From NCBI GenBank assembly GCA_024362935.1, contig JANCRA010000019.1, positions 9,544,501 to 9,608,500 of the forward strand: a DNA stretch of 64,000 nucleotides, given 5' to 3'. The notes under the pieces are model-generated. The model did not search any database, had not been told where the DNA came from, and saw only the letters and a list, made by a program, of their open reading frames with translations. Positions 12,287 through 24,588 of this stretch are shown piece after piece. The position numbers were made by a program, and so were the translations under genes. The DNA comes from Setophaga petechia. Lineage: Eukaryota; Chordata; Aves; Passeriformes; Parulidae. Every line of letters begins with the position of its first letter. Within the stretch, counting starts at the first letter, position 1.

Positions 12287-15200
12287 ACAATGAAGAAATA
12301 ATGTGTTAAGCCTCTGCATTTGCATAAATTGAAGTACTCAAAATTATGAATATTGGTCTTAGAGTCTTAAAATAAGTTTAATTTTCCCTTTTGTGATTAT
12401 CTAAAATCATACTTGAAAAATTGATTCTAGTTTATTTTGCCCACTGATCCTACACAAAAGGCATTTTGAAAACAACTGCAACCCTGGCACTTTCTAATTT
12501 TCAATTTGCAGCCTGAACTTTAAGATTTTTATTTTGTAATTGTTTCATCTATTTTGAGAAGGCCAGTCTCAGCACTGCTGTATTTCTAAATGAGCTGGGC
12601 CAGTGACATTAATTTGTTCAGGTTGCTGATTTCGAAAAATTTCAGGGGAGTAATGCTAGGCCACATCTTTTCCCTTTGACCTCCAGTTCTCTCAGGAAAC
12701 TGTAATTTGCAATTTGAAGGCAAAAAATCCACCCCCAAAACCCCACTCCATTACAAAGGACTATTTTTTTCAAAGGAACTTTGCACATCCCAGGAATACT
12801 CATATTCCTCATTTTCACAGCTTCAGGTAGTTGCAGCCATCTCAGGATCTCAGCATTTTTTATTTCCTCAAACCCAACTAATTCTGCCTAAGTGGTAGTA
12901 AAATCCACAGAAAAAAAGGTTTTGTTAGGCTTTGGGTTTGCTCCATTGCTGCCATCCACACAAAAATACCCTTGGTGAAAGGCTTGTAACACCACATAGA
13001 ACAGCACTGATGATATTTGGTTTCTGCATTCAGTAATTCCCCTTCAAAAAGAGCAATTGCTGCACTTGCCAGTGATGTTACAGTGGTGGTCATTTATGCA
13101 ACACACAGAATTACATGCCTAAGGTTTCAACTGCAACATGGTTGAGACTGATGATGTCATTCCATAATTTTCATTTTCTACCAGTTTCTTATAAAATTCG
13201 TTCAGTTATCGTATTTTATTAATTGACATATTGGGGAGCCATGTGTCTGTGGAATCCAGACCTCCCAGAGCACCTTCTGCCAGCTGCTGTCCACACAGGA
13301 GGTTCAATGCCCCATGAAATCTGGGGCAAATGTGGAGAGTGTGAGTAAAAAGACATACCTTTTTCTAAATTTCACTGGTGACATATCACCAGACATTGCT
13401 GGTTGGATCACAACCTATTTTTGCCTTGCTGAAGTTTCTATAAAATCTGCAGTCTTCTACAGAAGTGGTTTATTTGCTCCTTCTGGGGAGAAAAAAATAA
13501 ATCTGCCTTTTAAGGGAGGAATGTTTTTTGCTATTCATTCCTTCACTTTCTTCAATGAAATTGTGTGAAATATGATCCACTCAAAAGGAGCTAGGGTGAA
13601 AATGCTCATTTTTCTTGAGCTTCATGGCACTGTATATCCTTGTCAGTATAACTGTGCAAAGTGGTTTCTTTGTGGCTGGCAGCACCATGATTCTATATAC
13701 TTTTATCAGTCTTTATTACATAAATCTACGCAGTTTCATTTTTTTTCCTGGTCCTTCTCTCCTGTTCACTCGAATCATCATAACAAGTTTTCAACATTGT
13801 TTCTGCAGAGACATGCAGGTAATTTTTTCTAGACTGCTGTCTTACGAATCTTTATTGCATCTGTTTTGAGCTCCCCAGTGATTATTTCTACATCAATAAT
13901 ATCAAGTTCCTCCATCTTGTCAGCTATATCAAAGTTGCTTATTGTTCCAGTGGGAAACCTCTATGATATATAATACTTGACACAATTTTTCATTTATTTA
14001 TAAGAAATGATTAGAATATTTTCGTGTCTGTCTTTTATATGCCCTGGAGGGCTCTAACTAAAACAAATTATGAACCTTATTGTGATTGACGTAAGTTTTG
14101 TACATATTTCTAATATCTGCTACTTTCACTGCCTGGATTTAAGTCCAGGCATAAGCCAGGTATATGCTCTTTGCCTCATTTAACAGCCAGTTTAGGTGCT
14201 TACTAATGTAGATTTGCATTTCTACTTTCTGCTGCTTCTTCTCATGTCCTGGTAACCTCTTACCCCAAATGTATCTCAAGAGATAAATTTTTTGAGGCTT
14301 TCTGGGATGAGTAACCAGATGCTGTTTGAATGTCCACAAACAATAATATGACTTTTGTCACTCTGAACACAACACTCTCAAAATATGTTCATTGGTGAGC
14401 AGTTATTTGATTTTAACTTTGCTGTTTGATCTAGGCATCATTGAAGTCTGCTGTAAGAGTTTCTGTTTGCAAGCAAAGGGACAATTAGACAATTTTCTTG
14501 GAATTCTTTAATGTAAAATATGAAAATATGCCATTTGGTTAGCTAATAAAAGATCTTGCTGTGAACTTTTTGTTATTATTTTTTTAATACAGCTGAAGTT
14601 TCATTTTGCAAATAAAAGGGGTCCTGATACTTTAGATAGAGAGCAGGATTTGCAAGTGGCAAAATTATGTTATCATAACATCCAGTAGTAATCTTTTGGC
14701 AGACAAGTGAGGTGAATGGTGGTGTGAGAAAAAATAAATGAAAAGTCAAGTAGGTTACTGAGGAATAGCAAACATTGTGGAAAACTCTAGAATGACCTAG
14801 AAAAGCAGCCTTATTGTGCAAAGAAGTCAAAGAACATGTTGGATTTTAATATGTGGCCACATCTGATATGGAGATCCTTCACCCTTTCTCAACTATGTGC
14901 ACTTTTGTCTGGATTTTCAATTATTTTTAACCTTTTAAGAAAAGTATGTGTCATTATGGACACCATAATTAGGAAGTGTGCTTATTGTGCAGTGGTGGTC
15001 AGAAAAGTTAATTGTTAGGCTGCATTAAGAATGAGATGGAGAAGAAATAGGAAAGCATAATGATTTCTTTTATGCATGCTGATATTCCAAACTCACCTTG
15101 AATATGAATTTCACTTTATCCTATAGTATTTCAAAAAGAAAGGGATGTAAAAAAAAATACAACTATCTGACCAAAGAAAAAGAAAAGGCAATGAAAGGAA

Positions 15201-18200
15201 TTCATTAGTGTTATGAACAAGAGAGATGATTGCATCAGGAGAGAACAAAAAATTTAGGGCTATTTCAGATGGGAAGATGTTGAAGATGCAGAGGAGATGT
15301 AACTAGACAAGACATAGTGGAATCACACAGAGAAAACATGATGCCAGAGAAACTGAATCAGTGGTGCCATTTGTACCTTCCAACAACAAAGCAAAGGAGC
15401 TGTATAATTGCTTTCAGCCATTAAGCAGTAGCTTCATAATGTTCAAAAGAAAATCCCTTCCCTTTAGGTAATGAAAAATTAACTTGTGAAATGCAATGGT
15501 GCAAGAAATTGAGCAAATAGCTTAGTGTGATGCAAGGATGCAAGAGGGAATAAGAAAAGGCTATGCAATCAAACAGAGTAAAATAAACAACAGAGGTCAT
15601 CAATCCTAATGATTCTGGCCATAGCCACTCATGTGCCAGCCATTCGTTTTGCTCATTATTACTACAGCTGTGCTTTGAGGAAACCATCACAACATTGGTG
15701 AGATCACCATAGGAGATTAAAAACTATCTCCTAAATGGGATCCTGATCTCTGTGTTACCAGGAGTCATCTCCTAAATTCCCAACAGTGAGGCCACTAACC
15801 TGAAACCACCACGGAGTCCCTGGCTCTGCTCACGCTGGAATGAGCTCTTTGCCTCTCTTCCCCCTGCTCCTCACAGGGGACACTGCCTTTGGGAATAGCC
15901 TGGCAAATTACAGCAGTGGCTCTGTCAAACAGATTTATTGATTGCACTTAGGGGTTGTAGTATAGGGCGTTTAATAATTTCCACAATATCATAACACACT
16001 GCCTGAGATTGTCACTTATTCCCTCTCAACAGAGAAATTTACACAGTGTGCAAGCATGGCATGGCCCTGGGTGCTAAAAAGGTGAGAAAATCACCAATGT
16101 GAATCTCAGAAATACTTAATTCCTAAAAGAATAAACCGAACCCACAGCCAGAGGAACAGTTCTATTGCACTTGAGATTGAATTCTGGCCTTTTCTGTCAG
16201 CAGCAGGCTGCTGAGCAGAGGTGTACACTGCTCATGGAAGGCCAGCCAAGCCCTGCTGCATCCACAAGAACTCCTTAGGAGCAGTCAGAGAACTTGCACT
16301 GTGATAGGTTGCAATCATTTACCTGCTTTGTTTGGGATCAAGTTTCTGGAGAGCTCTGGGAGGGATTTTTTTAAGTCTTGGGAGTGTAAAAATTCTTTGC
16401 TTTATCTTGGACTCATCCCCTGCTAAATGGTGTGACACTTCTGTGGGCTGAGGCAAAGGGAAGAACAGATGCCAGCTTCCCTTGGGTGGAAGCTGGTTCT
16501 ATCATTTGTCTGAAGAGCCCCACCACCAGAAGTCTCCCTCTCAAAACCCAGGGTCTGTGAAGGTCCCTGTTTGTCAGCCAAATTACATGTGGTCCTTGCT
16601 CAGTCACATTAACATCAGGGACCAAGTATTCATTTGGTAAGGGTGCCTGCAATATGAATGAGTGCATGTGGGAGGAGGTTCGTAGCACAGACTTGAATGC
16701 AGAATGTGTAATTCGTGGGCTATTGGTTGCTATGGAGTCCAACTGAAGTGGAAACTGACAGCAAAAAAAAACCAACTCATAATAATCTTATGTACAAAAA
16801 TCTCTAGCAGAAACATAACAAGGGAAAATTTTTATATTTTCAAGGAAGTCACTGAGAGGCAATTTTTGCATGATAAAAAGAAAAAAAAAAGATTCCATTT
16901 TTTTTATCAGGTTTGTACATTTCCTCTTCACTGGTTGTGGCAGAGGCTTCCAGCTCATTCTAAGCAGGAATTCAAATCTAGCCAGATATCTGTGTATGAA
17001 TGGCCTTCATTCAGTTATAAACTAAACCATGCATTTCTAACATTAGAAATGTGAAATACAGTTCAGGTCTCAGCTTAGTCTATGCTATTCTTTCCAACAT
17101 CCAATGCGTTGCTGCACTAAGCACTTCTGAAGAAAAAATCAGTACTCCTATCTATCCAGTCTGTTGTCCTGGATGTAAAGTTACTTGTAAATTTTATTTA
17201 TAGAATGACACAGATGCTGTGGGGAAAAACTTGCTATCTTTTCATTACAAAACAGGGGAGATGCTTGTTTGAAGCTGACATACTGGAACAACCAAAGATA
17301 GCTACGCTGGATGCGACAGAAGAATTAATTTGGAGCTCTGACATTAACTTGATGTAACCCGTGTTTCACTCAGTAGGAGTTTCCTGTGCATGCATTCTGT
17401 TTTGACAGAGGGGAAAAAAAATTAGCTTGGGCATGACAAAGAAGGGCACGGTACCCCACAAAATAAGAAACTTGCCCTTATATTTTTCTGTAATAATTTT
17501 TGCCATTTACATGTAACAGAATTATTCATATTTCTTGCAGCTAACAAGTTTATATGGCTTTGAATTATTCTATGAAGAAAGTTACTAACAGCAGGCCAAA
17601 ATATTCTTTGTGAGCATTTGCTGCTCATGCAACCCATTTCCTTGAATTGCAGGCAAGCCTTGCTAATTCCTGCACATATGTGTGCTATTCAGACCTCAGA
17701 CAGAGGAGACAAGCCCTCTTCAGTGCATGACTCAACTGTGAGCTCCTCTGTTTGACTGTTCATTTTCTCTAGAGCAGGATTGATCAAGTGAGTCACCGTG
17801 TTCATTTGTGATTCTTCCTTTTGAACTTATTTTTCCTGATTATTCTTTAGCCAAGGGCTGCCCTGAATTGTTCATATGAGAGACCTTTCCTCATCAAAAG
17901 TGATAAGCTGTGAAGATCAGGTTTTGCACAGCTAGAGTGATTGCCATTTCCTTCTGATGCCAGAAAGGCAGGGGAATTACTCAGGATCATCAGTTTGAAT
18001 CAAGACGTGAATCCTCAAGGTCTGTGTGTTAATAATTTCTGATACTGATTTCAGTAGGGGTGAGGTTTAATATTCTAAAATAAATATGTGCATTAAAAAA
18101 ACACAGATGTTTTCCAAGAATACAACAATGGAAGTTCGGGACTTTCTTATCAATACTTCATGAGATGAAAGGAGAATTTAATCTGATGAAATAAATGACT

Positions 18201-18382
18201 TTGCATGATTTATGAATACCTTTTCAAAGCCCACTGTTGACTGGATTCCAGGGGCTTTGTTTTATTCATATTTCATGTATAACATACCTCAGCTGTGTTT
18301 GGGAACAATTAAAAATGTACCTTAGTGGGTTCTCCACCTGCATGGATCTGCTGTGTTTCTCATGTCTCCCTTTCTAAGCTTT

Positions 18383-18860
18383 TCATAGAATCATGGAATC
18401 ATTTAGGCTGGAAAAGTCCTTTAAGATCATTGAGTCCTACTGTTAACCCAGCTCTGCCAAGTCCACCACTAAACCATGCCCTTTACCCCACCTACATGTC
18501 TTCATATGTCTCCAGGGCAACCCTTCCAGTGAAAAAGCTTTTCCTAATATCCAATCTAAACCTCTCCTGGAACAAATTAGGGCCATTTCCTCTTGTTCTG
18601 TCTCTTGTTACCTGTGAGAAGAGACTGATCCTCACCTTGACACATTTTTTCAGGTAGTTGTAGAGAGAGGTAAGATGTGCCATGAGCCTCTTTTTCTCCA
18701 GGCTAAACACCTTCAAATACCTCAGCCACTCCTCACAAGACCTTTGGTCCAGACACTTCACCAGTGCCATTGTCCTTCTATAGACCTGCTCCACCCCTCA
18801 GTGTCCTTCTTGTAGTGAGAGACCCAAAACTAAGCACAGAATTTGAGATGCAACCAGCTT
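18383..18860 (-). mobile_element. CR1 LINE 3'-end fragment
   Basis: The + strand starts with TCATAGAATCATGGAATC, the complement of the ATTCTATGA-type 3' end of avian CR1 elements, so the element is read on the minus strand. Further CR1 marks follow in order: AAGATCATTGAGTCC, CCTAATATCCAATCTAAACC, TTCTCCAGGCTAAACA and GTCCTTCTTGTAGTGAG. Compared with the CR1 pattern I remember, about 50 bases appear to be missing near 18514, where the text jumps from CTCCAGGG to CAACCC. The copy is 5'-truncated, with many substitutions and no intact reverse transcriptase. The 5' edge near 18860 is approximate. The 110-codon and 100-codon open frames over this area are parts of the repeat. Confidence 0.9.
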
Positions 18861-19049
18861 CTTGAACTTGGACTAGTTCAAATAATTTGGAGCAACCTGA
18901 AGATGTATTTCTGGTCTTTTTTTTCTGCTTCCTCTTCTGTGTTTTACTCTCACTGGGAATCCTCCTTGCAAGGCACTGTCAGATCTCCCCATTTAGAAGC
19001 TAAATATGCATTTTTGCTCTCTTGGTGATTTTTTGTGTATGGAGGGAAC

Positions 19050-19129
19050 AAAGCATACACAAAAGAAAAAATAAAAAAAGAAAAAATAAAAAAAAAGAAA
19101 AAGCATACACAAAAGAAAAAAAAAAAAGC
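19050..19129. repeat. A-rich tract containing a 20-base direct repeat
   Basis: The 20-mer at 19051-19070 (AAGCATACACAAAAGAAAAA) recurs exactly at 19101-19120, an offset of 50 bases. The spacer is made of A runs broken by T or G. It looks like a small tandem duplication that expanded an A-rich simple repeat. Confidence 0.85.
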
Positions 19130-20740
19130 AAGATGTGGTCTCTTACTTGATTTGTATCGATGCCATGTTTGCAGCTTGCCAAATGTTATGGAGCTTTGAC
19201 CACCTTTTCCTTCTATAGTATTAGAGAAGAGAGGCTCTTACAGCATATTAACTTAGGGATATTAAGCTGAATTATCTGCAACTGCCAAGATAGCGGCACT
19301 CATCCAAAGTTTTTAGTCTGCTATCTCGTGGGACAGTCAGGATTTGTAGTGACAGTTTGTTTTTGCTTACTACCAGACAATCTTAATGGCTTCAGCTGCC
19401 AGTACTTCTGTACATTCGTACTTTTAACTATCTGAATAACCCAATTAATTTCACTAGCATGCCTAAAACAGAAAAAAAACTGTGCTTAGTTTTTCAGAAG
19501 GGGTAATGTCAAAAGCCTTTACTGATGCTGTCTTTTCCAAAATGTATCACTTTCTTTCAGTATGTCTTAGTTGTCCTCTTATTTTCCAACAGTCCTTCAG
19601 CTTTGTTATCGACGGATCTCCTCAAAATGACTGGTGGCAGATACATGCAAATAGAGCATTTAATTTCCTTGCAATGTCTTTATCCCCTTTAATTGTTCCC
19701 ACTGCACCCTGGTACTCCACTGAGCCTTCTGGTTCTCTCACAGCCTGCTTACACCTCTCATAATTAAGTAATTTCTTCTTATTTATTTTCATGTTATGCC
19801 TTTGGCTAATCTCCCCATCAAATCCCTCGGCTAAACCATCTTCATTTTTTGTGTTACATTATTGTTCCTTACCACTAGCTTATGTTGGGCTAACTTCCCA
19901 TTTTCCAAAGGGTATTTGAAGAGTCTCTTTTGTGGTACCTTTCCATTCAGCCAAGGCAGATAGGCACACTCTCTCCCTCCTCCTTTTTCTCTTTCTGGGG
20001 CTTGTGAAAATCTTTTGTAACTCATTAGTGGCTCACTTCAGTAGGTTTCATGCTGAATCCTTACAGGACATTATACATTTCCCTTTGTGTAATTGTAATT
20101 TATTTCACTTTTTTTTCTGTGTGAGAGGGTTAAACTGGTGAGGAGGGGCATTGGAGAAGGGGAAGGGAACATTAAGCAATGGAACAAAAGTGATGGACTA
20201 ATAAAAAGTGGTTCTGTGTTCATGCATAGAAAATTATTTGGATGCAAATCAGTCACACAGCTGAATGGTTTGTCTCAAAGCCCCAAGACTCAAGAGCAGA
20301 GGGTTTAAGACTCAAGTGGCACTCTGTCTGATTTCTATCCAGGCTCTGCATTCATGGAACAGTGTGTCTGCAAACAACCCACATGGAGGACTTGTGTGCT
20401 GCTTTTATGTCTCCCTGTACTCATCAGAAAAACGTCTTTGTGCTCACTCTGAGTTATTTCCTACACCATTCTTCAAATTGCAAATGCATAGAGAGTGAAG
20501 GGATGTAGGCAGGGACAGCCAGATTAGTTGCAAACTAAGAAAATTGAGTGCCATATCTCCCAGGTAAATAATTTTTATTGAAAGTACAGGAAGGTACAGG
20601 TGAGTAATTGTTTGATAAATTGGCAATTTATGTAGACACTCAAACAAAGACTGGAATTCCTCAGCACAAAGTCCAAGGGGAAGATTTTGCACTGAAATAT
20701 TTCCATTGTCATTTAGAGTTTGAGTGGATTACAGAAGATG

Positions 20741-20788
20741 TCTTGATGGTATCCACCATCAAGATGGAAATGGTATCCACCATTTCCA
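20741..20788. repeat. Two adjacent perfect hairpins with identical loops
   Basis: Hairpin 1 pairs 20741-20749 with 20756-20764 (stem TCTTGATGG). Hairpin 2 pairs 20765-20773 with 20780-20788 (stem TGGAAATGG). Both have perfect 9-bp stems and exactly the same six-base loop, TATCCA. They abut with no spacer. The shared core ATGGTATCCACCAT suggests a tandem duplication in which each copy kept or regained palindromic flanks. No known element was recognised. Confidence 0.9.
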
Positions 20789-21213
20789 GACAGTCCCACT
20801 GGAATCATTACACAGACTTTAAAAATATCAGTGCTAGCAAGATCTTGAATATAAGTTTGAATGTACTCTTAAGGAAAGTTCTTCCCATAAATGAAGAATG
20901 AAACCGTTTTTTGTCACAATGTAGCCGTGTTTAACACCTTTGTCAATAAAAGCCATCCAGTTCATTCTAGGATTTGCAGCTGTGGGATTGAGATCATGAT
21001 TATTCCATCTTCCCCAATGTAGCCAGTCAATTATATAATTTCAAACTGATGCCAACAAGAGTGCAAAGAAGGCTGGCATGTAGGTAAGGACACTTTTGGA
21101 GCCACTGCACACGTCTGGGAGCTTCCATGGGGCAGTTCTTGTGGAGGGCTGACCACCTGAAGGAGGATACTGGGACAGTGTAGGATATACTACATAGATA
21201 TGGTCTAGGACTA

Positions 21214-21890
21214 TGTCCTGGTTTAGGGCAAATTTGGGAGGAAACTTCCAAAGAGGTCCCTGTAGAAAGTAAATTCAAGTGACCTCTCACCCAGCTGGTT
21301 CAGGAAAAGATTTCCTTGGAGAAAAGGGGGAAAAAACTGTTTATTTAACTGGCAAAGTATGCACAAGCATAAAAAAAATGAATAATTATTAAACAAGAAA
21401 ACCTCTCGTTGTTCTGAAGAGATGGCAAATTCAGAAAGTCATTTTGTGGTCTGTAGCTCAGCTCACTCAGTCTCTTATCAGTCCCTCCAGCACTGGAAAT
21501 GCAATGTCCCAGGCCCTGGTGGGCCACAGGTGTGAGCTCCAGGTGTTTTTCTGGGTTTTCAGTCAAGGATAGGTTTGAGCAGTTCCAAGAAAAAGAAAAG
21601 CCACAGCCTAGGGAACTTCACTGCCTTAGCTAACTAAAAACTAACTAAAAAAGAAAAGGAGAGCTCTGTCCTGCTGTCCATCCGTGCTGCAGGCATCACA
21701 GTCCAGAAGCATGAATGTGGAGGAGTGAGTGCAGTTTCTGGAAACAAACTCCATTTTCACCCATTTTGCTCTCTTAACCAGTCTTAAAGGTGCACAACTT
21801 AATATCTAGCATTAACAGAAGAGATGACTGGGGATATAAACATCATAAAGTCACTCTAGAGCAGGGTATATTTGGGTTTTTTTCACCACA
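21214..21890 (-). mobile_element. Probable solo LTR of an avian endogenous retrovirus
   Basis: The 677-base block begins TGTCCTGGTTTAGGGC and ends TTTCACCACA on the + strand, so it has TG...CA ends. On the minus strand an AATAAA polyadenylation signal (complement of 21340-21345) lies about 125 bases before the 3' end, as in an LTR. The wording of the block resembles bird LTR sequences I recall, but I cannot name the family. No gag, pol or env sequence is nearby, so it would be a solo LTR left by recombination. No clear target-site duplication was seen (GACTA before, TGTGG after). The boundaries are therefore provisional. The open frames at about 21027-21290 and 21345-21566 on the minus strand lie partly or wholly in it and are not genes. 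Confidence 0.65.
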
Positions 21891-23596
21891 TGTGGTCATC
21901 TGATGCTGTTGCTTGAAAGTCATCACCATTTCAGCTAAGCAGTATGTAGTATAGCACAGTTTTTCAAAATAAATTTAGACTTAAAATACATGCCAATTGC
22001 CAATCAAATCAGTATGCCTTCACCTGACATTGCTAAGGAAATACTCCTCCTTTTAGCTGTTTAGTAGAGCTTCCCCATACGATTTGAAAAGGTCAAAGAT
22101 GTCTTGTAACTGTAAATGAGGGAGGGGTGACTTGGTATGCAGCAAGAACAATATTATGTGTCTTTAAGCTCAATAAGCTCAATTTATTGCCCCAATAATT
22201 ATACTTAACAGAAGCTTCTAACTCTTGCAGAAAGGCAGAGTGCAGAAGCAGCTTTTACAAGGGATCAGGTCTTTAGAGAAGGAACGTACATTTCCGCACA
22301 AAACCTATTGAGAGAAAAGAGAAAGAATTAGAGAACAATTCACCATTTACTTTTAATAGAAATTTAACATGTGTTGATGCCATTCGGGGGTAGAGGCCAA
22401 TGGTAGAGAAATTTGTTTTGACTGCACATATGTTTTTTTATCTCAGGCAGAATTTGAAACAATGCTCTTGAAGGTTTGAGGGGATGTTTTAAATTGATGA
22501 AAACAGCAGAAAAGAAATAAATAAAAATCTCCATGGAAGAGCATGGTTTGAACCTTCCCTGTAAAAGACTTCAGGCCTCATGAAAACTTGAGAATAATGT
22601 TAAGATAAAACAGATTGCACTGTCAGTATATTACAATTTCATTTTACACGAGGTTATGCTGCACTTGGCGAAGATTTCCTTACTTGTTACTCTCTAATGG
22701 AATGTATTGTTTGTAAATAATCTTAAATGAGAAGGACAGATGAGGAGAGCACCTAATTCAGCTTGCAGGGGTATAAGTATGGACTAGTCATTAAAGTGTC
22801 CAAGTCTTGCTTTTGTGAAATGGAAGGAGTGAGGAAATGGAAGGAGTGAAGAAATGGAAGGAGTGAGAATATGGAAGGAGTGAGCAGCCCATGCTTCCCA
22901 GAGCAGACTTTCACATTAAAGAAAACATTTCAACACTTTTTTCTCTTTTACTTGTTAAATGCTTCAGGCCCTCCAAGGTTTTTAATTATTCTCCCAGAGC
23001 CGAGGGAAGCCTTGTGGCCAGCCTACTGTAGCTGATAATTAATAAAGAGCTCTCATTTTGAGCATATGTAGCCATTTTTGATGTTGCATTTGATTTGCAA
23101 AAATAAGGCAACTGTCAAACTGTATTGTGTAAAGCCTTGGATCATTCCTTATATTCAAGCAGGAAGGCACAGAACCTAGTTGTATGATATCTTTTATACT
23201 AATATTGTACTGATTTATTTCCTTTTCTGAAAATAAGGGAAAAAAAAACTGGTATGAAGAAGGAGAACAAACTGTTAAAGTATATCCAAACGAGCAAGGA
23301 TTTAAATTGATAGCTTGAATTTGTTTCATTTTATCACAGAAAAATAGCTTCCCAATGTAGCTTAGCTAAAATCTATTGAAAGGACTACTAGCAAAATTGA
23401 GGAGATCTCATGCACTGTTTATTTTTATCAGTGACCAGGATTTATCACACCAAGCAGTTTTGGAGCAGGAGCTCTTTAAAGACACCTCTGAAATAACTCT
23501 TTTTCAGGATTCTACCAGAATAATACCCTGTCCTTTACTCATGCCCCACCCATAGCAAAACTGAGAATCTTGAGGTTTGAAGACAACTGCAACCAT
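21891..23596. other. Intronic stretch upstream of the second CLVS1 exon
   Basis: This is AT-rich intron sequence containing the 17-bp minisatellite at 22817-22884. No gene, RNA or mobile element was recognised apart from that repeat. Confidence 0.65.
22817..22884. repeat. Minisatellite, four copies of a 17-bp unit
   Basis: Four head-to-tail copies of GAAATGGAAGGAGTGAG occupy 22817-22833, 22834-22850, 22851-22867 and 22868-22884. Copy 2 differs by one base at its end and copy 4 by two near its start. The low divergence points to recent expansion and probable length polymorphism. The + strand is purine-rich. Confidence 0.93.
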
Positions 23597-23624
23597 TGAT
23601 TTTTTCCCCCTGCTTTTGCTTTAG
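23597..23624 (+). other. CLVS1: CLVS1 splice acceptor with polypyrimidine tract, intron 1
   Basis: A T- and C-rich tract (TTTTTTCCCCCTGCTTTTGC) leads into TTTAG ending at 23624. Use of this AG restores the Arg codon split by the upstream donor and continues the clavesin frame with [16 protein letters not shown]. Confidence 0.93.
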
Positions 23625-23799
23625 GAACTCCTTCATAGATATCCTTCGGGCTATTCTGCTTTCCTTGGAAGTGCTCATTGAAGACCAGGAGCTTCAGATA
23701 AATGGCTTCATTCTAATTATAGATTGGAGCAACTTCTCCTTCAAGCAAGCCTCCAAGCTTACACCATCTATCCTCAAACTGGCCATTGAAGGGTTACAG
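23625..23799 (+). CDS. CLVS1: Clavesin-1 (CLVS1), internal coding exon
   Basis: This 175-base exon completes the split Arg codon and adds 58 residues, starting [20 protein letters not shown] and ending KLAIEGLQ. It forms the central part of the CRAL-TRIO (SEC14) lipid-binding domain. The strand [15 protein letters not shown] matches the conserved hydrophobic strand of the fold, and KQASKLTPS follows it. The exon ends on a codon boundary (CAG) before GTAGGT, so the next intron is phase 0. It matches CLVS1 nearly residue for residue as I remember it, with Gln in LIEDQELQ where I recall Pro, and Ile in NSFID where I recall Thr. There are no stops or frameshifts. The remainder of the lipid-binding domain and the C-terminal tail must lie in exons downstream of the window. 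Confidence 0.96.
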
Positions 23800-23805
23800 G
23801 TAGGT
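23800..23805 (+). other. CLVS1: CLVS1 splice donor, intron 2
   Basis: GTAGGT directly follows the CAG (Gln) codon. Reading through would add a few codons and then reach a TAA at 23812-23814, consistent with an exon end here. Confidence 0.9.
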
Positions 23806-24588
23806 GGAGGGTAACACATGTACCTGCGACTTTTATTGCTGCAGACAATGATTTTTGCTTCATCAGGCCCTGGGCAAAGTGAAGGGAGGAGAAAATAATC
23901 CACAATGCTTTAATGTTCCATCCACTTGCTGCATAGATCGATTTTCAGACATCTCATTTTGTCTGTCTTTCACTTTTATTTCAGCTGTAAATCAATGTAG
24001 CCAGGACGTGTGTTACTTACCACAGCATTAAGAAGGAGGGTTGGAGATTTGAGGTTTAATCCATGAGAAAGTTGGAGGGGATTAGAATCCAGCAGTGTCT
24101 GCCTTCTGGAGTGTGCAGTCCACATGCACACATACATGTGTGTGCAGAGGGAGGGTAACAGGAGATGGGAGCAGCTCCCTCAGCAGATGGAAGAGTGTTG
24201 CTTTGCTCATGGGAATGTGTTTGAGTAGGACAGAAATGAGGAAGAGGGAGGACAGGCTCCCTGTTGTGGCCTCATTCTGACTGCCTTCATTTGTCACACA
24301 GGATCCTGTTGCTTTGTGGTTCAGATTCTTGAGGGGCTGCACTCCCACTTGGTGCTTGCAGATAAATAGGAGCGAGCTAAAACCACGTGCTGTCAGAGGG
24401 TTAGGCAGGAGGTGAGGACAAGGCAGCTGGGGACTGACGGGACAGCCTGAGGATGGGACAACCTGAGGATGAGGATAACCTGTGGTGGTCAGAGAGGACT
24501 TCAGCCCCCTCCACTAAAGTCTGAGCCCATCTCTGGTGTTAGACCTGATAAGGAGTTTTTACATAACCTTATTATTTGAGGGCATTTG

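Larger units (their letters stand above)
375..18382. other. Intronic stretch without recognisable genes
   Basis: This is about 18 kb of AT-rich sequence. It holds scattered simple repeats (TTTG near 822-847, TG near 1994-2025, poly-A near 4534-4547, T-rich 12251-12286) and a hairpin at 11311-11339. Small open frames of 60-120 codons occur on both strands, without recognisable motifs or flanking splice logic. No RNA gene or confident mobile element was seen. A fragment at about 12118-12210 beginning ATCATAGAATTAG might be a worn CR1 end but is too diverged to call. Confidence 0.7.
18861..21213. other. Intronic stretch between CR1 and LTR-like element
   Basis: This is AT-rich intron sequence. 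It holds the A-rich duplicated tract at 19050-19130 and the paired hairpins at 20741-20788. Small open frames show no recognisable domains. Confidence 0.65.
375..23624 (+). other. CLVS1: CLVS1 intron 1, complete (23,250 bases)
   Basis: The stretch is bounded by a GTAAAT donor and a TTTAG acceptor and keeps the clavesin frame across the junction. It is AT-rich and poor in CpG. No open frame inside it resembles a known protein; the recognisable contents are repeats, listed separately. A long intron at this point is expected, because the mammalian gene is also very large. Confidence 0.9.

Noticed and set aside
16413..16775. 120-codon minus-strand open frame
   Set aside because: No known motif, and it runs in intron sequence of ordinary composition.
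18325..18794. Open frames of 100-110 codons on both strands
   Set aside because: They lie almost entirely within the CR1 fragment and are repeat-derived.
24095..24348. Cys/His-rich short frames just after the second exon
   Set aside because: They come from a CACACA/TGTGTG stretch and are not joined to the clavesin frame, which stops at 23814 if read through.
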